Of a stretch of DNA of 64,000 nt, positions 1 through 8,842 are shown piece by piece. The stretch is from Arthrobacter globiformis (GTDB taxonomy: Bacteria; Actinomycetota; Actinomycetes; Actinomycetales; Micrococcaceae): positions 4,464,001-4,528,000 of the forward strand of contig NZ_JAUSYZ010000001.1 of NCBI RefSeq assembly GCF_030817195.1, read 5' to 3'. The notes under the pieces are model-generated. The model saw only the letters and a program-made list of their open reading frames with translations. It did not search any database and was not told the origin of the DNA. The number at the start of each line of letters is the position of its first letter. Positions within the stretch are counted from its first letter, which is position 1. The position numbers and the translations under genes were made by a program.

Positions 1-431
1 AGGTCCTGCCGGCCGACAAGGACAAAAAGGTCAGCGAACTGCAGAGCCGGGGCTTCAAGGTGGCGATGGTCGGGGACGGCGTCAACGACTCCCCCGCCCT
101 GGCCCGGGCCGAAGTCGGCATCGCCATTGGTGCCGGAACCGACGTCGCCATGGAATCAGCGGGCGTGGTGCTGGCCGGGAACGACCCGCGGGCCGTGCTC
201 TCCATGGTGGACCTGTCCCGCGCCAGCTACCGCAAGATGTGGCAGAACCTGGTCTGGGCCACGGGCTACAACATCATCTCCGTGCCGCTGGCAGCGGGGG
301 TGCTGGCCTTCGCCGGCGTCATGCTCTCCCCCGCGGCCGGTGCCGTGCTCATGTCAGTGTCCACGATCGTCGTCGCCCTCAACGCCCAGCTGCTGCGCCG
401 GGTCAAACTGAACCCGGCACAGGTCCGTTGA
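1..431 (+). CDS. Heavy-metal (copper-type) P-type ATPase, C-terminal part
   Basis: The window opens inside this gene; the reading frame is open from base 3 and stops at 429-431. The visible 142 residues carry the P-type ATPase hinge motif GDGVNDSPALA and the following GIAIGAGTDVAMESA block. After that come the last two membrane helices (NIISVPLAAGVLAFAG and VLMSVSTIVVALNAQ), as in P1B heavy-metal pumps. The protein would export a soft metal across the membrane with ATP. The following genes (DUF6153, DUF305, Csp-like) point to copper. The ATP site and metal-binding CPx helix lie outside the window, so the exact metal is inferred. Confidence 0.93.
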   Translation, partial: VLPADKDKKVSELQSRGFKVAMVGDGVNDSPALARAEVGIAIGAGTDVAMESAGVVLAGNDPRAVLSMVDLSRASYRKMWQNLVWATGYNIISVPLAAGVLAFAGVMLSPAAGAVLMSVSTIVVALNAQLLRRVKLNPAQVR

Positions 432-499
432 ACCTGAGCCGGCGCCTGCGGCCCGGTAGCCTTAAAACACACTGGTCCGGCATGGAAGGAGGAACCGCC

Positions 500-961
500 A
501 TGAGTGCAGCCCGCAGCATTGCCTCGGTGTTCCTGCGCCGTGCCGGACTGTTTTCACTGGTGCTCGCCCTCATCACCGGCATTTTCGGGATGCACGTCAT
601 GAACGGCCACCACACCATGCACGGCCCGGCCAGTGCGTTGACGGTTGCGGAATCCGCCGGCCACTCGCACCCGGCTGGCGGGGCCGCCCATGGCGTCGCC
701 GCAGATGCTGCCCATGCGCCCTCGGGCGAGCAGATTTCGGCTGAGGCCGGCTGCCCGGACGGGAACTGCAGCGGCACCCAGGCGATGACCGTCTCCTGCA
801 CCCCCTCCGGCAAGACAGACACACTGGCCGTACCGGTCCCGGGAACGGCCGCGGCGGGAGCGGCGTTCGTCCGTGCCGGCCCGGCCGGACAGGTGAGCGG
901 GCGCAGCGCCTACAGGCCAGACACGCCCTCACCCTGTGAACTGTCCATCAGCCGGACGTAA
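500..961 (+). CDS. DUF6153 family small membrane/exported protein
   Basis: A 153-residue protein with one N-terminal membrane helix (about residues 14-33) and a His-rich stretch just after it (HVMNGHHTMHG, then SHPAGGAAHG). Two Cys sit at CPDGNC and one more follows in VSCTP. The pattern fits the actinobacterial DUF6153 family, which often accompanies copper genes. ATG 500 is chosen because GGAAGGAGG lies 7-15 bases upstream; an in-frame ATG at 482 overlaps that site. It lies 68 bases after the ATPase and is probably cotranscribed. A metal-binding role is inferred from the His and Cys residues and the neighbours. Confidence 0.8.
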   Translation: MSAARSIASVFLRRAGLFSLVLALITGIFGMHVMNGHHTMHGPASALTVAESAGHSHPAGGAAHGVAADAAHAPSGEQISAEAGCPDGNCSGTQAMTVSCTPSGKTDTLAVPVPGTAAAGAAFVRAGPAGQVSGRSAYRPDTPSPCELSISRT

Positions 962-1099
962 AACAGGACCCTGCCGGAACCATCCGGCGCAAGCACCAAA
1001 GCCGCGGCTAATGCCCGCGGGTTCGCGCGCCTGACTATGGCGCGCCTCCCCTTTTTCCGGCGCCCGGCGCCAATTGAACGTTTGAAGGACCTGGTTTAC

Positions 1100-1744
1100 A
1101 TGAACAAGAAGTTTCTGACCCTTTCCACCGCCGCCATCGCTGCGGCCATCACCCTGGCCGGCTGCGGCAGCGGATCCGGCAGCGGCACCACCACAACCGG
1201 CACGGACCATGGCTCCGCGTCGGCCACCGCATCCGCCTCTGCCCCGTCCGGCAGTGCAACTGCGGCCGCCGAACACAACGCCGCCGACACGATGTTCGCG
1301 CAGATGATGATCCCGCACCACGCCCAGGCTGTGGAGATGAGCGACATGATGCTCGCCAAGAAGGACATCCCGGCGAAGGTCACGGCCCTGGCGCAGAAGA
1401 TCAAGGCCGCGCAGGGTCCGGAAATCGAAACGATGACCGGCTGGCTCAGGAGCTGGAACGAACCCACTGAAGCGGCCAGCGGCCACGACATGTCCACCCA
1501 CGGGGCCGTCATGGGCGGCATGATGAGTGACGACGACATGAAGAAACTCGGTGCCGCCCAGGGCACCGAAGCCGCAAAGCTGTTCCTGACCCAGATGACG
1601 GCCCACCACCAAGGCGCCATCATGATGGCCAAGGGCGAGGAAACCGGCGGACAGAACGCCGACGCCGTTGCTCTGGCCAAGACCATCGCCGCGGCACAGC
1701 AGAAGGAAATCCAGGAGATGAAGGACCTGCTGGCCACGCTCTAG
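1100..1744 (+). CDS. DUF305 domain lipoprotein
   Basis: A 214-residue exported lipoprotein. The signal peptide ends in a lipobox (TLAGC, Cys at about residue 23), followed by a Ser/Thr/Gly/Ala-rich linker to about residue 58. The DUF305 fold follows, with paired His motifs: MIPHHAQAVEMSDMML near residue 70 and MTAHHQGAIMMAKGE near 165. A Met/His-rich loop lies between them (HDMSTHGAVMGGMMSDDDM). DUF305 proteins are ferritin-like helical proteins commonly found with copper resistance genes, so extracytoplasmic copper binding is likely. ATG 1100 starts the signal peptide directly; the longer frame from 1037 would put charged residues in front of it. Confidence 0.9.
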   Translation: MNKKFLTLSTAAIAAAITLAGCGSGSGSGTTTTGTDHGSASATASASAPSGSATAAAEHNAADTMFAQMMIPHHAQAVEMSDMMLAKKDIPAKVTALAQKIKAAQGPEIETMTGWLRSWNEPTEAASGHDMSTHGAVMGGMMSDDDMKKLGAAQGTEAAKLFLTQMTAHHQGAIMMAKGEETGGQNADAVALAKTIAAAQQKEIQEMKDLLATL

Positions 1745-1913
1745 CCAGCATCCAGGCCGGCACCGGTGGCCATGCGCCGCCGGTGCCGGCCGCTCCCGCC
1801 CGAACCTTCTCACGCATCCCCGCCCGAACCGGAAGAGGGCAGACAGCGGAACCGGGCAGGGCTAGGGTGGCGTCATAAGCGGCAGGCGCAGATTCCACCG
1901 ACAGGAGCAGACC

Positions 1914-2324
1914 ATGACGGACCACATCACCGCGATGCTCAATGCCCATCCCGGCGGCACCGGCACGGAGGACAGGGAGAAGCTGGCCGCGTGCATTGCC
2001 GCCTGCTTCCAATGTGCCCAGACCTGTACTGCCTGCGCCGATTCCTGCCTGGCCGAAGAGAAGATCGCGGATCTCGCCAGGTGCATCCGGACCGACCTGG
2101 ACTGCGCGGACATCTGCGCCGCGACCGGCGCCATCCTGACCCGCCAGACCGGTGACAGCTCCGCGATCGCCCGGTCCCTGCTGGAAGCCTGCCGGACCGC
2201 CTGTGCCGCGTGCGCTGCCGAATGCGAAAAGCACGCGCAAATGCATGAACACTGCAGGATCTGCGCCGAGGCCTGTCGCCGCTGCGAAGACGCCTGCACC
2301 GTGCTTTTGGAGTCGCTCACCTAG
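1914..2324 (+). CDS. Four-helix bundle copper-binding (Csp-like) protein
   Basis: A 136-residue cytosolic-type protein with no signal peptide. It has many Cys residues spaced along helices: CIAACFQCAQTCTACADSC, then CIRTDLDCADIC, CRTACAACAAEC and CRICAEACRRCEDAC. This is the signature of the Csp/DUF326 copper storage family, in which Cys line the inside of a four-helix bundle and bind many Cu(I) ions. Length and Cys spacing fit a Csp3-type cytosolic member. It completes a copper efflux, sensing-surface and storage set with the upstream genes. A GGAG-like site (ACAGGAGCAG) precedes the ATG. Confidence 0.92.
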   Translation: MTDHITAMLNAHPGGTGTEDREKLAACIAACFQCAQTCTACADSCLAEEKIADLARCIRTDLDCADICAATGAILTRQTGDSSAIARSLLEACRTACAACAAECEKHAQMHEHCRICAEACRRCEDACTVLLESLT

Positions 2325-2385
2325 GAGGACCGGCGCCGGAGAATTACGACGGCGGCCAGCCACCCGCCGTCGAACGCTCACCGTC

Positions 2386-2886
2386 CTACTGACACGCCAG
2401 TCTGGTGTTGTTTCCCGTGAGCTGCAAACCCAGAATCTCCGCCGTTCCCGGACCGCCGGTGTAGGTCGCGCTGACGCGGAGGTCAATCTTGCCGTTCTTG
2501 ACGCTTCCCACGCTGTCGGGAATCCCGTAGGACACTGCGCTGACAACGATGGTGGCCGACGCCGGTGACACGGGAACGCCGGAGCCGTAGGTCGTCCCTC
2601 CGGATGCCCTCGAGGCAATGGTTACCGCTGTCGGAGCGGGGATGTTCTGGATTGTCAGGGTCACCGAGTCGCCCGGGCCGGCTGTGCATTGGACGCTCAT
2701 GGGTGCCGCCGGCCAGTCGGTGGCAGCGGAGACCCCCAAGGTGGCAGTGGCGGATTGCTGCCACAGGCCGGCGGCGGAGGTGGCGCCGATACCCAGCAGC
2801 ACTGTCAGGACGAAGGCCACCACGGCCGGCTTCGCGCCCGGAAGGTTTTGCCGGCCGGATGCCCGCGTGTGATCCTTCTCCCCCAT
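2386..2886 (-). CDS. Exported protein with N-terminal membrane/signal segment, SipW-cluster member
   Basis: A 166-residue protein whose N-terminus carries basic residues then a hydrophobic segment (AVVAFVLTVLLGIGATSAAG, about residues 21-40). A beta-rich, Thr/Ser/Gly/Ala-rich body with two Cys follows (MSVQC and the C-terminal LACQ). The segment after the hydrophobic core (GLWQQSATATLGVSA) resembles the W-containing cleavage region of SipW-processed proteins. It is the third gene of a probable minus-strand operon, 40 bases after the next one upstream. No enzymatic motif is visible. Surface or fibre protein is the best guess; no SipW-type peptidase lies nearby. Confidence 0.72.
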   Translation of the reverse strand: MGEKDHTRASGRQNLPGAKPAVVAFVLTVLLGIGATSAAGLWQQSATATLGVSAATDWPAAPMSVQCTAGPGDSVTLTIQNIPAPTAVTIASRASGGTTYGSGVPVSPASATIVVSAVSYGIPDSVGSVKNGKIDLRVSATYTGGPGTAEILGLQLTGNNTRLACQ

Positions 2887-2926
2887 GAGCGGCAGACTAT
2901 CAAGGGCGGCAGCCGCGGGGCACCCC

Positions 2927-3517
2927 TCAGAGCTGGCGCGCGGTGAGGGGAATCGTGATGTTCACGGCTTGACCTTTAACTGCGGTGGGGGCGGCGGCCG
3001 AGAGCTTGACTTCGAAGCACATCACGGTGCTGCCGCCTTTGGGGACCGCCGCGGAGGTCAGGCCTGCAGTGGTCAGCGGGCTGTAGTTGGTGGCGGTCGA
3101 GCAGTCAGCCGTAGCTGCCGCGGTTTTGGCGTGGACGGTCAGGTAGGTGGCGAGAGATCCGCCCCCGGCGTTGGCTAGCGTCGCGCCTTCGGCGGTGACG
3201 CTGATGCTGAACGCTCCGCCCGCATCCGACGCGTTCCCCACCAGGACGCCGGCGTAAGTAGCAGTTCCCGGAGTAAGCGCGGCAGTCTGGGCGTTGAGTG
3301 CCAGGCTGGCTGATTGCCCTCCGGCCAGGGTCATGGGGGTGGCCTGGCCGGAGGGGGTGCCGGTGAGGTTGACGGTGAACGATGCGGCAGAGACTGTGCC
3401 TGGAGCCGTGGAGACCATGGCGTTCCACAGGGCGTAGCTGCCCTGCACCGCCAGGAGACCCAGGAGCACTGCCACGGCGATCAATGCCGCAGCCCGGATA
3501 CTTCGCGGGATGCCCAT
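2927..3517 (-). CDS. SipW-cognate class signal peptide protein
   Basis: A 196-residue exported protein. The signal region (RSIRAAALIAVAVLLGLLA, then VQGSYALWNA) matches the SipW-cognate class, where the hydrophobic core is followed by a short Y/S-A-x-W motif. The remainder is a beta-rich Ala/Thr/Gly domain with Cys at TADCSTA and VMCFEV. ATG 3517 is used because AGGAGGAGG lies just upstream; the frame continues to 3574 but without signal-peptide character. Such proteins are related to TasA/camelysin-type surface proteins. It lies between two similar genes and is probably in one transcript with them. Confidence 0.8.
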   Translation of the reverse strand: MGIPRSIRAAALIAVAVLLGLLAVQGSYALWNAMVSTAPGTVSAASFTVNLTGTPSGQATPMTLAGGQSASLALNAQTAALTPGTATYAGVLVGNASDAGGAFSISVTAEGATLANAGGGSLATYLTVHAKTAAATADCSTATNYSPLTTAGLTSAAVPKGGSTVMCFEVKLSAAAPTAVKGQAVNITIPLTARQL

Positions 3518-3590
3518 GGTTCCTCCTCCTGGTCCTTGGTCCGGTATGTGCGGCGTGCGGCCGCAGGGCCGCACGCCGCCCGGTACCAGA

Positions 3591-4118
3591 CTAGGACAGG
3601 CCCGGCTGGGTGATCTGGTTTAAGTTGAAGGCGACGTTGCCGAAGTTGTAGGTCTTGGTCACGTCTGAACGGCCCGTGGTGGTGGACAGGAATTCGAAGG
3701 TGATGGTTGCGGTGACCGTGCCGCTGCTGGTCAGCGGGTTGGTAACCGGGGTGCTGCCGATCGTGAGGGCGGGGCCGGTGACGACGACGTTCCCTGCGGT
3801 GAACCCGTCCGCCGCGCCGGTGCCGGAGGTGGTGATGTTGGCTGCCATCTTGTCGCCGGTCAGGGTCACGGTCAGGGCCTGGGTGTAGGTCAGCTTGTCG
3901 CCGGGGACAACCTTGTAGGTGCTGATGTTGATCGTGGCGCCGGTCCGGTCCTTCCATACGCCCGGAGCAGCCGCGACGTTCAGGTCGCCGGCGATGACGG
4001 TGCCGGGGGTTTGGGTATCGGATGCGTTCCAGGAGGCCAGGGTGCCGCCGCCGCCCAGCAGCAGTGCAGCGCCAACGGCGATGGCGGCGGTTCCCTTGAT
4101 CAGTGCGCTGTTTTTCAT
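3591..4118 (-). CDS. Alternate-type signal peptide (RER_14450-like) exported protein
   Basis: A 175-residue protein with the signal pattern KNSALIKGTAAIAVGAALLL, GGGGTLASWNAS, typical of alternate signal-mediated exported proteins. The body is a Thr/Ala/Val-rich beta domain of about 135 residues without Cys. ATG 4118 has AAGGG about 8 bases upstream; the longer frame to 4214 has no ribosome site and would bury the signal. It is first in a minus-strand set of three exported proteins. Processing probably needs a SipW-like signal peptidase encoded elsewhere, because none is seen in this window. Confidence 0.82.
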   Translation of the reverse strand: MKNSALIKGTAAIAVGAALLLGGGGTLASWNASDTQTPGTVIAGDLNVAAAPGVWKDRTGATINISTYKVVPGDKLTYTQALTVTLTGDKMAANITTSGTGAADGFTAGNVVVTGPALTIGSTPVTNPLTSSGTVTATITFEFLSTTTGRSDVTKTYNFGNVAFNLNQITQPGLS

Positions 4119-4249
4119 GATGAGACCCTTCAAATCTTGTAAGTGGATTTCCTGCTGAAAAGAACAATGCACGGGCAAACTCAGGACTCGATGTGAGAAA
4201 TGGTCAAGAATCACTCAAGAAAAAACAGACGCTTTCGGGTGGTATCTTG

Positions 4250-4276
4250 AGTCACCGTCTCCTTCAGGCGGTGACT
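4250..4276. promoter_or_regulatory. Inverted repeat in divergent intergenic region
   Basis: AGTCACCG (4250-4257) is repeated inverted as CGGTGACT (4269-4276) with an 11-base spacer. It lies in the 229-base divergent region between the exported-protein operon and the secreted protease. It could be an operator shared by both or a weak attenuator for the protease; there is no T-run after it. Confidence 0.35.
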
Positions 4277-4347
4277 TACTTTTGGCGCCTGCCGCGTACT
4301 CCGACGTGCGTTGCCGGCTGCCCGTGCAACTGGAAGCTGGGGCTTGT

Positions 4348-5253
4348 ATGCGCTTTTTGAAGAAATTGTGCGCCGGAGGCGGTGCGCTGGCCGTTGCTGC
4401 GATGCTGGCCGTGACGACGGCCGTTCCGGCCGGTGCAATCACCGGCGACTACGCCAAGGACAACGAGCACCCGTTCGTTGGGCTCATCGTTTTCTACGGT
4501 CCCGACGGCGGGTTCCACCACAGGTGCTCAGGCTCGCTGCTCACCCCGACGGTATTCCTGACCGCCGGGCACTGCACCGCAGGCGTTTCCTCGGCCCGGG
4601 TCTACTTCCAGCAGGACGCCGGCGTGGACTGGAGCCCGGAAACCGGCACAGATCCGGACACCGGCTACCCCAGCGCCTGCGCGGACGGAACGCTGGGAAC
4701 CCAGTGCGCCACCTCCCACGAGATGTACAACTACGGCTACACCGGCATGGACGCAGTCCCCGAAACCAAGGACGCCGGCCTGGTGATCCTGGACCAGCCG
4801 ATCATGCTCGACGAGTACGCCCAGCTGGCCGCGCCGGGAACCTTGGACGCACTGGCCACCCAGCGCGGCCAGCAGGACACCACGTTCACCGCCAGCGGCT
4901 ACGGAATTTCCGCGGCCAGCCCGGCAGCCGGCGAGACCTCCTTCCGGGAACGGCTCATGGCCCAGTCCAAGCTGACCAATCTCACCAGCGCAAGCGCCGA
5001 CGGCTACAACGTCCAGACCAACGGCAACGGCAAGGGCCTCGGGGGCACCTGCTCCGCTGACTCCGGCGGACCGCTGTTCTACGGCACCGCCGGGTCCAAC
5101 ACCATCACCGGCATCACCTCGTTCAACCACAACCGCTACTGCAACGGGACGAACTTCTCGTACCGCACCGACCGGCAGGACGTGATCGACTGGATCAGGG
5201 CCACCACCGGAGGCGAGTTCTCAAACATCGCCTTCGCGCCCGCCGTCGGCTAA
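4348..5253 (+). CDS. Secreted trypsin-like (S1) serine protease
   Basis: A 301-residue protein. A signal peptide is clear (basic RFLKK, hydrophobic core, then VPAGA). The chymotrypsin-fold triad can be placed: His in LTAGHCT, Asp in the KDAGLVILD strand, and Ser in GTCSADSGGPLFY. Six Cys could form disulfides. The S1 motif GDSGGP reads ADSGGP here, a known variation. ATG 4348 begins the signal peptide; the frame is open from 4282 but that part lacks signal character. It probably digests extracellular protein. It is transcribed divergently from the exported-protein genes. Confidence 0.9.
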   Translation: MRFLKKLCAGGGALAVAAMLAVTTAVPAGAITGDYAKDNEHPFVGLIVFYGPDGGFHHRCSGSLLTPTVFLTAGHCTAGVSSARVYFQQDAGVDWSPETGTDPDTGYPSACADGTLGTQCATSHEMYNYGYTGMDAVPETKDAGLVILDQPIMLDEYAQLAAPGTLDALATQRGQQDTTFTASGYGISAASPAAGETSFRERLMAQSKLTNLTSASADGYNVQTNGNGKGLGGTCSADSGGPLFYGTAGSNTITGITSFNHNRYCNGTNFSYRTDRQDVIDWIRATTGGEFSNIAFAPAVG

Positions 5254-5280
5254 CCCTTCCCCCAGCGGGGCGCGGTGGTG

Positions 5281-6135
5281 TCAGTAACGGATGTCGGCCT
5301 GGACAGCGTAGTGATCCGATGCGTAAGTGCCGCCTACCGGGCCGGTGCCCAGCAGAGCCGCAGCCACAGGGTGCCCGGCACCGCCGCGCCGTGGGGCGGC
5401 GGTGAATATGTAGTCGATCCGGCGTTCCGGCCATAACAGCTGGGTGGCCCACGGGTTGGCGTTGGACCACGTGCTGCCGCGGCCGCCCGGGCCAGCGGCT
5501 TCCCAGGCGTCGTAAAAGGACAGGCCACTGGCCGGCGTGGCGGTCCGGCCTGTCATCATGCGCACTTCGTCGCTGTCGGGATCTGCGTTGAAATCGCCAC
5601 AGACAACCAGCGGGGTCCGATCATCCTGGGACGCGTGCAGATGTGCACACAGACCGCGGACGGCGTCCTGACGTGCCTGGCTTTCATCGAACCACCAGGC
5701 ATCCATCACCACGCCATACACCTGGACCGGGCCGCGCGGGCCGTCGACCCGGGCATACTGCGCACGCAGGCTGCCGAAGGTGAGGCTGGCTGTGGAACTG
5801 AAGGGCCACCTGGACATCACCGCGACCCCGGAGAGCGCTGCTTCATCTTCCTGCGCGGTTACGCCGCTGAAGGCGTGGTGCGGCAACCCGAGCGGGCCGG
5901 CCAACCTGGCGCATTGGCTGTCCTCCCCCTTTGCCCATGCTTCAGCGAGCACCAGGAGATCAGGCCGGGCGTTGGCCAAGGGGCTGACGATGGCAGCCTC
6001 ACGTTCCTGCCACGGACCATAGAGACCCCACACATTCCACGTAACAACGCGGGCGGTCGTCTCGATCAGCTTGCCGTAAAAGTGCGGAGGCAGGTCCAGG
6101 TGCTGCGCCATCCACCCATACTGCCGGTGCACCAT
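5281..6135 (-). CDS. Endonuclease/exonuclease/phosphatase (EEP) family hydrolase
   Basis: About 284 residues forming one EEP domain. Landmark motifs are RVVTWNVWG (Asn of the first strand), LVLAEAW (metal-binding Glu), VVCGDFNADPDSDE (catalytic Asp and Asn) and the C-terminal YASDHYAV (Asp-His pair). This family hydrolyses phosphodiester or phosphomonoester bonds in DNA, lipids or inositol phosphates; the substrate cannot be read here. No signal peptide is seen. The start is uncertain: ATG 6135 is used, but ATG 6111 or TTG 6192 are possible and none has a strong ribosome site. It ends 28 bases from the convergent protease gene. Confidence 0.85.
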   Translation of the reverse strand: MVHRQYGWMAQHLDLPPHFYGKLIETTARVVTWNVWGLYGPWQEREAAIVSPLANARPDLLVLAEAWAKGEDSQCARLAGPLGLPHHAFSGVTAQEDEAALSGVAVMSRWPFSSTASLTFGSLRAQYARVDGPRGPVQVYGVVMDAWWFDESQARQDAVRGLCAHLHASQDDRTPLVVCGDFNADPDSDEVRMMTGRTATPASGLSFYDAWEAAGPGGRGSTWSNANPWATQLLWPERRIDYIFTAAPRRGGAGHPVAAALLGTGPVGGTYASDHYAVQADIRY

Positions 6136-6212
6136 GGACCACACCAGACCCGGGCACACGCCCGCACCACCCGCCGTCGTACTTTCCCTCAAGGCGCCCG
6201 GCGTACGGGCGC

Positions 6213-7106
6213 CTACGACAGGAACTCAGCTACGGCCTTCACCGCCACGGTCCGCACGGCATAAACCGGGGCGAACACCGGCCGCTTCGGCAGCAGGGGC
6301 TTCGGGGCCGGATGGTCGTGGACGAGTGGCAGCGGAATGCGCTGCGGCGCGATGCGCTGCCACGCCCACGGCAGGAAATAGTTCCGCGCCCAGGCGATGT
6401 CCCCGGCCCGGGCGTCGCGCCAGTTGCTGAGCGGCAGGGACTTCGGCTCCAGCGGCTGCAGCGAGTGCGCTACCTGCAGAGTGTCCAGCACCTGCATGGC
6501 AATGGTGTGGTGGCCCAGCGGCGAGAAGTGCAACCGGTCCGGGTCCCACATCTGCGGATCCCTGAGTCCAGGCAGCGTCCACAGGTCCACCAGCAGGCAG
6601 TTGTGCGCGGCGGCGACAATCCGGATGTTCTCGTTGAAGATGGCTATCCGGGAGCGGCTCCGCCCCAGGATAGGCGTACGCCGCCAATCCGGCCCGGCGA
6701 ACAGCATGATGGTGGCACCGGTGGCACTGAGCCGTTCGACGCCGGCCTCCAGCCTGGCAGCCAGCTTGTCCGGGTCGGTCCGGTGGAACACCATGTCATT
6801 GCCGCCGGCCGACAGCGTTATCAGGTCCGGCTTCAGCTCCAGCGCCGGCTCTGTCTGCTGGTCAAGAATCTGGCCCAAGAGCAGGCCACGGATGGCCAGA
6901 TTGGCGTAGGCAAAGTCCGTCCGCCCCGCGCTGAGCTCCTCTGCCACCCGGTCCGCCCAGCCCCGGAGCCCGCCGGCGCAGCGTTCCTCGGGGTCGCCAA
7001 CACCCTCGGTAAACGAATCTCCCATCGCCACATACCGACTCCAGGGGTGTGGGGCCGTTGCGTCCGCAGCGGAGTTTCGGGGTCCAAATCGGCCGATGTT
7101 TTTCAT
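6213..7106 (-). CDS. SGNH/GDSL hydrolase
   Basis: A 297-residue cytosolic esterase-type protein. Block I is AMGDSFTEGVGD (catalytic Ser), block III SAGGNDMVFH (Asn), and block V DRLHFSPLGHHTIA supplies the Asp-x-x-His pair (D..H). The full SGNH set is therefore present. The C-terminal 70 residues (after SHSLQPLEP) are Pro/Trp/Arg-rich and typical of actinobacterial members. ATG 7106 follows GAGAGGACG. The substrate is an ester or acyl group but is not identifiable. A second, shorter SGNH hydrolase lies at 20821-21468. Confidence 0.9.
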   Translation of the reverse strand: MKNIGRFGPRNSAADATAPHPWSRYVAMGDSFTEGVGDPEERCAGGLRGWADRVAEELSAGRTDFAYANLAIRGLLLGQILDQQTEPALELKPDLITLSAGGNDMVFHRTDPDKLAARLEAGVERLSATGATIMLFAGPDWRRTPILGRSRSRIAIFNENIRIVAAAHNCLLVDLWTLPGLRDPQMWDPDRLHFSPLGHHTIAMQVLDTLQVAHSLQPLEPKSLPLSNWRDARAGDIAWARNYFLPWAWQRIAPQRIPLPLVHDHPAPKPLLPKRPVFAPVYAVRTVAVKAVAEFLS

Positions 7107-7304
7107 CGCCTCGTCCTCTCCCTTACGCCCCTGGCGCGGTACGCCTGTGGCGTTATCCAAGGAACGTCCGAACCCCCCGGGAAATTCCTAAAAGTCTCTC
7201 CACTTGTGAAAATTTTCTACCCCCAGCCGTTAATCCATTCGGTGTATTATCTAGTTGCCCGCTCTTTCGCGCGCCCCGCCGCCCATGCACGCAAGGAGCC
7301 ACCC

Positions 7305-8303
7305 GTGAGCCTTCCGGAACAGCCACTCCCCCTCCAGCCAACGAAGCGAACGCCTGCCGGGGATGCCGCCCTGGGATGGCTGCTCGGAATCATGGCCGGA
7401 CTGCTCGGCCTGGCACCATGGCTGATCACAGGGGCGCAGCTGCCGCTGCAGAACTCGTGGGCCAGCCAGGTCCTGCCGGAACAGATGCCGGTCTCGCTGC
7501 TGCCGCTGAGCCAGTACGAACTCACCACCCTCGTGGCTCTTCTCACCTTTGGCGGTGCGATGGCGGGGCTCGCCGTGCGCACCTGGTCCCCCGCCCGACG
7601 GCGACTGGTGGCGTGGTGCGCGGCGTCCGGCGTTCTTGCGGTGCAGTTTTCGGCCACCGTCCAGTCGTTCACAGTGCTCGACGACGGCCTGACGGACGGA
7701 ACGCTGGCGAGGGTATACTTCGCCGGCCTGCTGGCCGGCGTCATCGCGTGCATCGCTGCGGGCCTCGTGGCGTTCCTGCTTCTCGCGTCGAGATCACGGG
7801 CCCTGGTTGCGCTGGGCGCCGGACTGATGGCGGTGCCGTTCACATCATGGGCCGGGGAGTGGGTTGTCGGCTTCGTCGGGCAGACGAACGTCCCCATTGC
7901 CGTGCCGACGGTGGCGCGGTGGATCCCGGCGATCATCGTCGGCTGCGTCCTCGCGTGGTGCGGCCTTCGTCCTGCGCGGCGGGCCGTCGTGTGGTTCGCC
8001 GACCTGGCCCTGCTGTGGGTGGTGCCGGCCCTGTTCATCTCTGTCAGCTACGTCCTCGGGACGCGGGCGATGGCAGGCGACCTGCAGGAGATGCTGCTGA
8101 TGAGCCGGCAAATCCTGGCGGCAACCCTTGGCCCCGCCGGAGGGGCACTTTCCACAGTCGTGCTGTCGCCGGCCATCGCGCTGGCGGGGCTGGGCCTCCG
8201 GTCTGTTGCCGCCCGCCGTCGGTCCGGCAACGGGGGCGGCGACGATGCCGCCCGCCGTCGGGGCGGCAACAGGGCCGTCGAAGGGGGCGGCAGCACCCCA
8301 TAG
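7305..8303 (+). CDS. Multi-pass membrane protein, unknown function
   Basis: A 332-residue protein with about seven predicted membrane segments (for example LGWLLGIMAGLLGLAPWL, YELTTLVALLTFGGAMAGLA, IACIAAGLVAFLLLA and WIPAIIVGCVLAWCGL). The tail is basic and Gly-rich (about residues 300-332, ARRRSGNGGG and a near-repeat). No family motif is recognised. GTG 7305 has AAGGAG 7 bases upstream; the same frame is open far upstream only as a shadow of the SGNH gene. Its C-terminus carries a repeated GCCGCCCGCCGTCGG-type motif. It is followed 65 bases later by another membrane protein on the same strand. Confidence 0.72.
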   Translation: MSLPEQPLPLQPTKRTPAGDAALGWLLGIMAGLLGLAPWLITGAQLPLQNSWASQVLPEQMPVSLLPLSQYELTTLVALLTFGGAMAGLAVRTWSPARRRLVAWCAASGVLAVQFSATVQSFTVLDDGLTDGTLARVYFAGLLAGVIACIAAGLVAFLLLASRSRALVALGAGLMAVPFTSWAGEWVVGFVGQTNVPIAVPTVARWIPAIIVGCVLAWCGLRPARRAVVWFADLALLWVVPALFISVSYVLGTRAMAGDLQEMLLMSRQILAATLGPAGGALSTVVLSPAIALAGLGLRSVAARRRSGNGGGDDAARRRGGNRAVEGGGSTP

Positions 8304-8368
8304 GTCTTCGGATCCCCCGATGTTAGATTCGAGGTGCCCGCGCCTCTCTGACCTGCAAGGAGATTCCC

Positions 8369-8842
8369 GTGTTGCTGATAGGCGGCCTTCCGGCCCACAT
8401 TCTTTTGGTCCACGCCGTCGTCGTCTTCGGGCCATTGGCCGGGCTGAGCGCCGTTATCTACGGACTGGCCGGCCGGACCCGACGGTACCTCGCCTGGCCG
8501 CTGGGCGCACTGGCGCTGATCCTTGCCCCGCTGGCGCTGGTCACGGCGTCCGCCGGCGAGCAGCTGCAGTCAACCCGGGGCGCCACGGACGCCATCCAGG
8601 CCCACGCCCGGCAGGGCGACATCCTGAAGGTGACCGCCGTCGTCTTCTTCTTCCTGGTTCTGCTGATGCTTGCTGCAACCTTCACGCCGCTGGCCAGCCG
8701 CATTCCGGCGCTGGCCACCCTCCAGCGTTCCCGTCCCGCCCGTCTCGCGGCACTGGCCCTGGGCGTGCTCACTGGTCTCTTCGTCATCTACCAAAGCGTG
8801 ATCACCGGGCACTCGGGATCGTTCTCCGTGTGGGGCGGGTAG
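8369..8842 (+). CDS. DUF2231-type membrane protein
   Basis: A 157-residue protein with four membrane helices. The N-terminus GLPAHILLVHAVVVFGPLAG matches the DUF2231 pattern in which a conserved His and Pro begin the first helix. A soluble loop (GEQLQSTRGATDAIQAHARQ) lies between helices two and three. GTG 8369 has AAGGAG 6 bases upstream. The family is often linked to haem or redox membrane proteins, but no function is proven. It is probably in an operon with the membrane protein just upstream. Confidence 0.82.
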   Translation: MLLIGGLPAHILLVHAVVVFGPLAGLSAVIYGLAGRTRRYLAWPLGALALILAPLALVTASAGEQLQSTRGATDAIQAHARQGDILKVTAVVFFFLVLLMLAATFTPLASRIPALATLQRSRPARLAALALGVLTGLFVIYQSVITGHSGSFSVWGG

